Shown here: positions 57,140 to 64,000 of the stretch, piece after piece | Position numbering within the stretch: the first letter of the stretch is position 1 | Layout: each line of letters opens with the position of its first letter | Source: CBDAPU01 sp965198875 | GTDB taxonomy: Bacteria; Pseudomonadota; Gammaproteobacteria; Eutrophobiales; Eutrophobiaceae | NCBI GenBank assembly: GCA_965198875.1 | Contig: CBDAPU010000001.1 | Span: 62,001-126,000, forward strand | Length of the DNA stretch: 64,000 nt | Direction: 5' to 3' | Made by a program: the position numbers and the translations under genes | Notes under the pieces: generated by a model | What the model saw: only the letters and a program-made list of their open reading frames with translations | Databases searched by the model: none | Told to the model about the DNA's origin: nothing

Positions 57140-59437
57140 CTATGAATGCGGCATAGTATGCCAGAAACGCCGCCGAATTTTTCGCTGTGTGCTTATCGTC
57201 ATCTCGCCATCATGCAGGCTGACTTTTATTGCCCCGGTCCGGGCCGTGATAAGGGTTTGTGCTCCATCATCTTGATAACGGGAGAGGATAGCCTGATCGG
57301 GTAGTTTGAATCGATTTCTGTATCCGGCGGAGAATATCACAAGTTCCGGCGATATCGCCTCAATAAACGCCGGAGTCGATGACGTCTTGCTGCCATGATG
57401 GGGAGCGAGAAGAGCGGTTGATTTTAATTCCCGTTTTTGGCCGCTCAACAACCTGCCCTCCGCCGCTGCTTCTATGTCGCCCGTCAACAACATAGAGACG
57501 TTCCCGGCGCTAACTTTCAACACACAGGAGCGGTTATTGCCCCTCAGGGTTGAATCCTTGCTGGGGTGGAGGACACTAAAATCGACCCCGTCCCACCGCC
57601 AGGATTGACCACGATGACAGCTTCTTGTGTGCGGGTGGTCGATGGCCTCGGGAACACTGGTGAGAATGCTAGACACCGGGATCTCACTGATCACCGATGA
57701 CAAACCACCGATATGATCGCTGTCGCCGTGGCTCAGCATCAACCGATCCAGCGAGCGCACCCCGGCGCTTTTCAAAAAAGGCATGATCACCGCCGCACCA
57801 GCGTCAAAACGCTCACTGTAAAGAGGCCCGGCATCGTAGAGCAGGTTATGGTTTTTTGTTTGCACAACAACGGCAAGCCCTTGTCCTACGTCCAGGGTGG
57901 TTATGTCAACATCCCCATGCTGGGGTCTTTGAACATGGGGGAGAAATAACGGCAACAACCACAGCGCACCTAACCATCGTGCCGTGATCCCCTTGGGAAG
58001 CAATAAAAAAAGCGCGCCGCACACGGCAAGAACCAGGGCAAACCAACCCGGTTGTGCGATAGAGATTAAATTGAACTCCCGGGCGTGGATGTATTCCAGT
58101 ATGAACCACAGACCCGATAATACATGCAGAGCTAACGCCAGTACCGCCTCTGCGCCATCGGGCTCAATGAATAATAACCCAACCCCGCACATCAGCAGGG
58201 GAATAACGATGAAACTGACTAACGGGACAGCCAGCAGATTGGCCAGGATCGTCCAAATGGGGATCTGTTGGTAGTAAAACGCCAGCACAGGGATAAGACC
58301 GATGCTGATGATGTATTGTACTTTGACTAACTGCAATCCGATCTGTTTTCTGTAGAGCCTGTAGCTCATCCCATAGAAAATGACGATAACGGCGCTGAAC
58401 GACAACCAGAAGCTCGCGGACATGGCCGAGAAGGGATCGATGATTAAAATGATCATCAACGCCATGCCGAGCACATCCATGGGCGATACGGCGCGGTGGC
58501 ATAATCTCATCGTAAAGTACAACCACAACATCACCAGGGCGCGTTGTGTCGGGATGGAAAAACCGGCCAATAAGGCGTAACCCCCGGCAAACAACATCGC
58601 AAAGCAGGCGGCGATTTTCTGTCTTGGGACATATACAGGCGGCCATATGTTCATATTGCCCAGCCTGAGAAAGACAAAATAGGTGATGCTGGCGATCAAC
58701 CCGATATGCAAGCCTGATATGGCCATCAGGTGATTTGTGCCGGTGCCGGTGAGCACCTGCCAGTGCTCTTTTGACAGCCCCGTCCTCTCGCCAATGATGA
58801 GGGCAGGGATAAATGCAGAGAGGTGATCTTGGGGGATGACGTCCTCAATTTTATTTTTGACCGTGAGGCGAAGGGCATGAATACTGAACTGGCCGGCCTC
58901 TGATAATTTCATATTTTCCCTGCCGCCCAGCACATAGCCCGTTGCATTTAATCTGCTCTGAAACAACCAGGCCTCGTAGTCAAACCCGCCCGGGTTCATA
59001 AAACCATGGGGACGTTTTAATCTGACTTTCAATCTCCATCTCTCGCCCGGGCGGATACTCCGCCGTCCCTGATACCAGCTCAGCCTCACTCGCTCTGGAT
59101 GGATGTCCAGTTTCTTCCCATCCCGTGAAAGCTGTATCACCTTGAAATTAAACCGGGTCGATATGGCAGTTTGCTCCGGCAAAGATGCGACGATGCCTTC
59201 GGCGATGAGGCTCTCCCCTTCATATTCAGGCAATAATTTTTTATCCAGCATGAGGTGGGCGTTGAATAAAAACCAGAGAAAACCACAGGCCATCCAGCCG
59301 ACGTAGGAGAGGCGCCGATATCGAACGGACAGGTAGAGCACTAACGGCAGGAAAAAGCTGACGGAGAACGGCGGCAACGCCGGCAAATGGGCGCAGATGA
59401 GGGTGCCGAGCAGTATCAACAGCCCTTTAATGAACAT
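57140..59437 (-). CDS. comEC: DNA internalization/competence protein ComEC/Rec2
   Basis: Inner-membrane channel for single-stranded DNA during natural transformation, 765 residues. Order: short N-terminal membrane helices and an OB-like DUF4131 domain (to ~200), the Competence domain with LMAISGLHIGLIASITYFVF then LAGFSIPTQRALVM, and a C-terminal metallo-beta-lactamase domain with LDVGQGLAVVVQTKNHNLLY, LSHGDSDHIGGLSSV and LAPHHGSKTSSTPAFIEA. All motifs are intact, so the cell may be competent if type IV pili and ComEA exist elsewhere. Confidence 0.96.
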   Translation of the reverse strand: MFIKGLLILLGTLICAHLPALPPFSVSFFLPLVLYLSVRYRRLSYVGWMACGFLWFLFNAHLMLDKKLLPEYEGESLIAEGIVASLPEQTAISTRFNFKVIQLSRDGKKLDIHPERVRLSWYQGRRSIRPGERWRLKVRLKRPHGFMNPGGFDYEAWLFQSRLNATGYVLGGRENMKLSEAGQFSIHALRLTVKNKIEDVIPQDHLSAFIPALIIGERTGLSKEHWQVLTGTGTNHLMAISGLHIGLIASITYFVFLRLGNMNIWPPVYVPRQKIAACFAMLFAGGYALLAGFSIPTQRALVMLWLYFTMRLCHRAVSPMDVLGMALMIILIIDPFSAMSASFWLSFSAVIVIFYGMSYRLYRKQIGLQLVKVQYIISIGLIPVLAFYYQQIPIWTILANLLAVPLVSFIVIPLLMCGVGLLFIEPDGAEAVLALALHVLSGLWFILEYIHAREFNLISIAQPGWFALVLAVCGALFLLLPKGITARWLGALWLLPLFLPHVQRPQHGDVDITTLDVGQGLAVVVQTKNHNLLYDAGPLYSERFDAGAAVIMPFLKSAGVRSLDRLMLSHGDSDHIGGLSSVISEIPVSSILTSVPEAIDHPHTRSCHRGQSWRWDGVDFSVLHPSKDSTLRGNNRSCVLKVSAGNVSMLLTGDIEAAAEGRLLSGQKRELKSTALLAPHHGSKTSSTPAFIEAISPELVIFSAGYRNRFKLPDQAILSRYQDDGAQTLITARTGAIKVSLHDGEMTISTQRKIRRRFWHTMPHS

Positions 59438-59614
59438 GGCGAAGTCCTTTTATGCACGACATCTGCGCCTCGGCTGGCGCCCGTTGCCGTGATGACGGCT
59501 TCAATATCCGATCTTAAAGGCCCATAAATCTTACCCCGCAAGCACCGCTGAAAACCCGTATTTGATACATGAGGTTTAGCTATAATAGTATGTCTTTTTA
59601 ACCCTGAGACGTCG

Positions 59615-60133
59615 ATGGCGCTGAAAGCCTTTTTTAAGCGACTACTACCGAAAAAGCAGGCGCTCCAGGAGCACAAACAGCTCTCGTTTCTGGGTGAGAT
59701 CCTGCATGATCCGGACATCTTCCACATCACCCGGCGTTCTTTATCAGGCGGGGTGGCAATCGGTCTGTTTTTAGCTTTTATGCCCTTTCCCGGACAAACC
59801 ATCGTAGCGGCAATCGCCGCTATTTATTGCCGCGTGAATCTGCCCGTGACCGTGTTTTGCGTGTGGCTCACCAACCCCATCACCATCCCGCCGTTATTTT
59901 ATCTGGCCTATAAAACCGGCGCCCTCATGTTAAACCTGACGCCTGAGCCATATCAATTCGAGCTCTCTGTGGAATGGATCAGCATGAAGTTTATGGAAAA
60001 CTGGGCGGCGGTGGTTTTAGGCTGCCTTACCCTCGGCGCCCTCGCCGGGCTGGCGGGCTATATCATAATGAGCTGGGTGTGGCGTCTGGCGACCATTAGA
60101 CAATGGCAGGACAGAAAACAGCTTAAATCATGA
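59615..60133 (+). CDS. DUF2062 membrane protein
   Basis: 172 residues. DIFHITRRSLSGGVAIGLFL, MPFPGQTIVAAIAAIYCRVN and VWLTNPITIPPLFYLAYKTG are the DUF2062 signature. Two or three membrane helices. The family is found in many proteobacteria, sometimes fused to glycosyltransferases; function unknown. Its stop overlaps that of the convergent lolD by six bases. It diverges from comEC. Confidence 0.9.
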   Translation: MALKAFFKRLLPKKQALQEHKQLSFLGEILHDPDIFHITRRSLSGGVAIGLFLAFMPFPGQTIVAAIAAIYCRVNLPVTVFCVWLTNPITIPPLFYLAYKTGALMLNLTPEPYQFELSVEWISMKFMENWAAVVLGCLTLGALAGLAGYIIMSWVWRLATIRQWQDRKQLKS

Positions 60134-60808
60134 ATAAGGATAGAGCCTGCCCTCGCTTAATTCATACACCAGGTCAAATTTGTCCAGTAGCTGCATATTA
60201 TGAGTCGCCATCAGCAAACTGATCCCGTTGGTCTTATTCAGCTCCAGCATGACCGAGAAAACCTGCTCGGCGGTTTGCTCATCCAGGTTTCCAGTGGGTT
60301 CATCCGCCAGCACACAGGCCGGTTTCGTCACCAGTGCCCGGGCGATAGCCACCCTTTGTCGCTCGCCGCCGGATAACTCCCCCGGTTTATGCGCCATTCT
60401 GTTCTCTAGCGCTACTTTCTCAAGCGCCGCCCTGGCGGCATTTTGCGCTAAGGCCGGTGTTTCACCTTGGATCAGCAGGGGCAAGGCCACGTTCTCCAAT
60501 GCTGAGAACTCCGCCAGCAGATGGTGGAATTGATAGACAAACCCCAGCTTTGTATTTCTGAGCCGACCGATCTGCGACTCATCCAGATCAGATAATCTCT
60601 CCGTGGCAATGAACACCTCACCGGCGGTGGGTTTATCCAGCCCCCCGAGCAGATGCAACAAGGTGCTTTTACCCGAGCCCGATGAGCCGATGATCGCCAC
60701 GCACATCCCGCCGCTCACTTGCAAGTCAATACCCCTTAACACATCCACATGCAGCCCCCCTTCACGGAAGGTCTTCTTCAAGCCGCGGCAGGTGAGTGTG
60801 TTATTCAT
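60128..60808 (-). CDS. lolD: Lipoprotein-releasing ABC transporter ATPase LolD
   Basis: Energises release of outer-membrane lipoproteins to LolA. 226 residues from the ATG at 60806-60808, which overlaps the end of the upstream permease; the frame is open a further 12 codons. Walker A GSSGSGKSTLLHLLGGLD, signature LSGGERQRVAIARAL, Walker B CVLADEPTGNLDEQT. The helix after Walker A and the X-loop region QFHHLLAEFSALENVALPLL match LolD. Confidence 0.96.
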   Translation of the reverse strand: MNNTLTCRGLKKTFREGGLHVDVLRGIDLQVSGGMCVAIIGSSGSGKSTLLHLLGGLDKPTAGEVFIATERLSDLDESQIGRLRNTKLGFVYQFHHLLAEFSALENVALPLLIQGETPALAQNAARAALEKVALENRMAHKPGELSGGERQRVAIARALVTKPACVLADEPTGNLDEQTAEQVFSVMLELNKTNGISLLMATHNMQLLDKFDLVYELSEGRLYPYS

Positions 60809-62069
60809 GCCGAAGCGCTTCTGCCGGCGCGGTTCTCGCGGCACGCCAGGCGGGATACAGGCTCGCCAGAACAGTGAACATGAACGCCACCAGGGCGATG
60901 ATCACAACATCTGATCCGTGCAGATCAGCATGTAATTCGTTGATGTAATAGACATCGGCGGTAAAGAATTTGATATTAAAAAATCGCTCTATTGATCGGG
61001 CGAGCGCTCCAATGTTCGCCGATAATAAAACACCGCCTGCAACACCCAGAGCAATTCCAGTCACGCCGATGATGGTTCCCTGCACAATAAAAATCCGCAT
61101 GACGCCCCCGGGGCTTGCGCCCATTGTGCGTAATACCGCAATATCGCCCTGTTTATCCGTCACCACCATGATTAAAGTGGCGATAATGTTGAATGTCGCC
61201 ACGGCCACGATTAACACCAAGATAACAAACATCATTTTTTTGGTCATTTTTAAGGATAAAAAATAATTAACATGCCGCTGTGTCCAGTCAATGACGGCAT
61301 ATCTCCCCGGGATCTCACGCACCGCCTCCCGGCTGATAAAAGGTGCATTCATGACGTCTGTGGTTTTAAGACGCAATCCCGTCGGCGCCGTTGCACGAAA
61401 AAATGTCCGTGCATCCTGCATGTGGATAAACACCACGCCGCTATCAAACTCGTACATGTCGGTATTGTAGACGGCAGTGATGCGAAATCGCTTGAGCCGG
61501 GGCAGGATCCCCGCCGGCGTGACCTGTGCGCTGGGTGATATCACCGTCACCTTCTCCCCCACACGCACATCCAATAACTGCAACAGGTCCTGCCCCACCA
61601 CCACAGCAAACTCTCCCGGCGCTAATGAGTCGAAATCACCTTCAATAATCCTCTGTGCAACAAACGTGATTTTGCTCTCTTCCTCAGGCAGTATGCCCCT
61701 GACGATAACCCCTTTGGCCTTATCGCCGAACGTCACCATCGCCTCGGATTGCAGATAGGGCGCCGCCGCTTCTACTTCGGGATGTTTGACAAGCCGGGTG
61801 GCGGCAAAGCGCCAGTTAGCCAGAGAGTCATCATAAGCAATGAGGGTCGCATCGGTTTCCATGCCGATCAAATGCTCGGTTAAGGCTCTCTCAAAGCCAT
61901 TGACGATGGATAACACCGTGGTTAATACGATCACCCCCAGGGCGATACTCAAAATTGAGATCAGGGAGATAAATGAGATGAATTGATTGCTGCGTTTTGA
62001 CATGACATAACGCAACCCTATGAACACTTCGTATGGCGCCCGCATCCTGGCGGGAGGGTGATTATTCAT
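60801..62069 (-). CDS. Lipoprotein-releasing ABC transporter permease (LolC/E family), second copy
   Basis: FtsX-like permease of about 422 residues from the ATG at 62067-62069 (MNNHPPARMRAPYEVFIGLR); the inner ATG at 62045 aligns better with the paralogue but has no ribosome site. One helix near the N-terminus, a ~220-residue periplasmic domain, then three helices (ILVLIVAVATFNIIATLIMV; DIAVLRTMGASPGGVMRIF). The late DVYYINELHADLH segment resembles LolE. It starts within the stop region of the first permease and is followed by lolD. Confidence 0.92.
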   Translation of the reverse strand: MNNHPPARMRAPYEVFIGLRYVMSKRSNQFISFISLISILSIALGVIVLTTVLSIVNGFERALTEHLIGMETDATLIAYDDSLANWRFAATRLVKHPEVEAAAPYLQSEAMVTFGDKAKGVIVRGILPEEESKITFVAQRIIEGDFDSLAPGEFAVVVGQDLLQLLDVRVGEKVTVISPSAQVTPAGILPRLKRFRITAVYNTDMYEFDSGVVFIHMQDARTFFRATAPTGLRLKTTDVMNAPFISREAVREIPGRYAVIDWTQRHVNYFLSLKMTKKMMFVILVLIVAVATFNIIATLIMVVTDKQGDIAVLRTMGASPGGVMRIFIVQGTIIGVTGIALGVAGGVLLSANIGALARSIERFFNIKFFTADVYYINELHADLHGSDVVIIALVAFMFTVLASLYPAWRAARTAPAEALRHE

Positions 62070-63306
62070 ACCGGAGCGCCTGGGCGGGTTGGGTTTGGGC
62101 GGCACGCCTGGCCGGATAAATGGTGGCGAGAACGGTGAGAATAAAAGACAGCAACGCAACAGCAATGACGTCAGAGCAATGCAGAGCGGACGGCAACTCG
62201 CTGATATAAAATACCTCCGGGGACATGAACTTTATCTGTAAAAACGTCTCAATGCGGCTGATAATGGCGTCAACATTCAGTGCCAGGCAAACACCCCCCA
62301 TCACCCCCAGCACAGTGCCTGCAAAACCGATCACCGTTCCCTGGATAATGAAGATCCGCATAATACTGCCGGGGCTCGCCCCCAGCGTGCGTAGTACGGC
62401 AATATCGGCTTGTTTGTCCGTGACCACCATGATCAGCGTTGAGATGATGTTGAAGGCGGCAACGGCGATAATCAGGGATAAAATGATAAACATCACCGTC
62501 TTTTCAGTTTTTAACGCCTTGAAGAGGTTTGCATGACGGCGAGGCCAGTCAATCACTTCATAATCGCCGGGGACCGCCTCCATCGCCTGTTTGCTGATAA
62601 GCGGCGCCCTCATCACATCGCTGGTTTTTATCCTCAAACCGGCGGGGGCGGTTTTATGAAACATCTCCAGTGCATCATGCAGATGGATCAAGGCCAATGC
62701 CCCGTCAAACTCGTTCATACCCACTTCAAAAATGCCGGTGACTGTAAAGCGCCTTAACTGTGGCAACACCCCGGTAACGGAAGCGCCGCTCTGTGGTGAG
62801 ATCAGCGTGACCTCATCGCCTGCGAATACGCCGAGATATCTCGCCAGTTCAATGCCGATGATCATCCCATACTCCCCGGGGCGCAGATCTGAAAACCGGC
62901 CGGATAGCATCTTTTCAGCCACCTGTGATACTTCTGCTTCCTCTTCCGGCAGCACGCCCCGGATAACCGCCCCCTGTACGCTTCTATTATTTACCAACAT
63001 CCCCTCGGCCCTGAGGTAAGGTGCAACGCCCGAGATGTGCGGATGTTGTTCGAGCGCTACTGCGATATGTCTCCAGTCGGTGAGCTCTCCCCCTTTTTTT
63101 ATTACTGTGGCATGTGAGGCCATACCCAGGATCCGCGCAGTGAGTTCTTTTTCAAAACCATTCATGATGGACAGCACGGTGATCAGCGCCAGCACACCAA
63201 TGGCGATGCCTGAAATCGATATTAACGATATGAAAGATATGAAATGGTTGCGGCGCCTGACCTTCACATAACGAAGGCCAATGAAGGCTTCAAATGGATT
63301 GTACAT
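62062..63306 (-). CDS. Lipoprotein-releasing ABC transporter permease (LolC/E family), first copy
   Basis: 414 residues from the ATG at 63304-63306 (MYNPFEAFIGLRYVKVRRRN), the start that matches LolC; the longer frame to 63402 is unlikely. It has an N-terminal helix, periplasmic domain and three C-terminal helices (IILSLIIAVAAFNIISTLIM; DIAVLRTLGASPGSIMRIFI). It ends SPEVFYISELPSALH ... QPAQALRYE. It is clearly a paralogue of the next gene; both carry LolE-like features, so assigning LolC and LolE individually is unsafe. Confidence 0.92.
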   Translation of the reverse strand: MYNPFEAFIGLRYVKVRRRNHFISFISLISISGIAIGVLALITVLSIMNGFEKELTARILGMASHATVIKKGGELTDWRHIAVALEQHPHISGVAPYLRAEGMLVNNRSVQGAVIRGVLPEEEAEVSQVAEKMLSGRFSDLRPGEYGMIIGIELARYLGVFAGDEVTLISPQSGASVTGVLPQLRRFTVTGIFEVGMNEFDGALALIHLHDALEMFHKTAPAGLRIKTSDVMRAPLISKQAMEAVPGDYEVIDWPRRHANLFKALKTEKTVMFIILSLIIAVAAFNIISTLIMVVTDKQADIAVLRTLGASPGSIMRIFIIQGTVIGFAGTVLGVMGGVCLALNVDAIISRIETFLQIKFMSPEVFYISELPSALHCSDVIAVALLSFILTVLATIYPARRAAQTQPAQALRYE

Positions 63307-63458
63307 GGCGACATTATATGGACACGTCACTGACAAGTCACACGCACAGGCAACGCGCATGATCATGGACAAACCCCTGCATAGGACTTCGCAGGAGGTC
63401 AATTTAGCGGTTTGACGACCGGGGGCTCAGGGGGCATTAACACGACTTGATGATTTAA

Positions 63459-64000
63459 CTACACAGGGCATATGCTTTTATCTACAAACATGTTAATTAA
63501 GCCTGAAAAATCTCTCGGGGCGTGTTGCCTGTATTCTTCTTCCACCAATAAGGCGCCTACACGGTATTCGGGCGCAAACTGGCGCACATCCTTGCACCAC
63601 TGTTGCAAGCGGGCATATTTTCTGACATCGTTATCATCTTTGCGCCCCTTTGTTTCCACAATCCACACTTCTTGTTTTTGATTGCGGACAAGAAAGTCGG
63701 GAAAGTAGTTTGCAATTTTTCCATCAGTTTTTACGTAATCCAGGCGCAAATTAACGGCAAAGTAGTTTTTGGCAAACGAGACAACATCAGGGCATTTGTC
63801 CAGAAATTTTGCAAAGTCGTATTCCAGCGAAAAATTTTCGGCAATACGATTTTGCGGACATTTTACAGAGGCGTAAAGATACTTTGGCGGTTTCATCGGA
63901 AAAGGGCGCATATCGCTTACTCTCAGTTCATTTTGAACTCCAGTCTGAGGCGTTTCTTTTATCAGCAACGTCCGGATATAACCTGTTGTCAGCAACCGAT
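63459..64000 (-). CDS. C-terminal part of a type III-like restriction endonuclease subunit (cut by window edge)
   Basis: About 180 codons are visible and the frame is still open at the window end, so the start is outside. The C-terminus has a PD-(D/E)xK nuclease core: YFPDFLVRNQKQEVWIVETK, with Asp in PDF and E-x-K in VETKG. The flanking NRIAENFSLEYDFAKFLDKC, VVSFAKNYF and RLQQWCKDV segments are typical of the C-terminal nuclease of Res/type III restriction or DEAD-helicase endonucleases. The DNA here is more A+T-rich than the lol genes beside it, hinting at an acquired defence region to the right. Confidence 0.75.
   Translation of the reverse strand, partial: RLLTTGYIRTLLIKETPQTGVQNELRVSDMRPFPMKPPKYLYASVKCPQNRIAENFSLEYDFAKFLDKCPDVVSFAKNYFAVNLRLDYVKTDGKIANYFPDFLVRNQKQEVWIVETKGRKDDNDVRKYARLQQWCKDVRQFAPEYRVGALLVEEEYRQHAPRDFSGLINMFVDKSICPV

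Overview
The window looks like chromosome of a non-enteric gammaproteobacterium. It has Lol, LpxK, KdsB and ExbBD envelope genes, a signal-peptide porin ending in Phe, moderately high G+C, and the gene order familiar from that class (ftsK-lolA-rarA-crcB-serS; aat-bpt-infA; comEC-exbB-exbD-lpxK-trm112-kdsB). Genus cannot be read from the sequence. No insertion sequence, integrase, CRISPR array or rRNA was seen. One tRNA-Ser(UGA) is present.

1-9.0 kb: the cut 5' end of an exported protein, an SDR dehydrogenase, a DNA-repair/lipid operon (family 5 uracil-DNA glycosylase, uvrC, pgsA), then a tightly coupled three-gene operon encoding an LCAT-like hydrolase, a periplasmic di-heme RoxA-like cytochrome and a catalase-fold lipoprotein. 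9.3-10.7 kb: a Ser/Thr kinase fused to a cyclic-nucleotide-binding domain. 10.7-11.5 kb: no convincing gene.

11.5-35.6 kb: a large alpha-glucan locus. About 19 kb runs on the minus strand: glgB, glgX, malQ, a secreted alpha-amylase, malK, malE, an unusually long malF, malG, a DOMON-like periplasmic protein, a small membrane/coiled-coil protein, a large outer-membrane barrel with a G11 tract in its coding strand, and a second DOMON-like protein with a SHOCT-like tail whose 3' end is duplicated in tandem. Diverging on the plus strand are glgP, a ParB-like/universal-stress fusion and a metallophosphoesterase. Together these would bring external maltodextrin across the outer membrane, hydrolyse and import it, and interconvert it with glycogen; glgA and glgC are not in the window.

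35.7-48 kb: a Rap1a/Tai-like exported protein, tRNA-Ser, a DUF1499 membrane protein, a Bax-inhibitor-1 family protein, pntAB transhydrogenase, and the minus-strand housekeeping run ftsK, lolA, rarA, crcB, serS, separated from pntAB by strong hairpins. 48-54 kb: a membrane-anchored hydrolase, a DUF1820 protein, an exported HDAC-like amidohydrolase, an unknown exported protein, a FemAB-like acyltransferase, and aat, bpt, infA. 54-63.3 kb: envelope genes kdsB, trm112, lpxK, exbD, exbB, comEC, a DUF2062 protein, lolD and two tandem LolC/E permeases. The right edge cuts a gene whose C-terminus resembles type III-like restriction endonuclease subunits.

The observations most worth following are the 11-base G tract in the porin gene (possible phase variation), the MalF with about 370 extra N-terminal residues, the DOMON/small membrane protein/porin module, the ParB-Usp fusion next to glgP, and the LCAT/cytochrome/catalase operon. 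All are calls from reading the sequence; no database search was possible.
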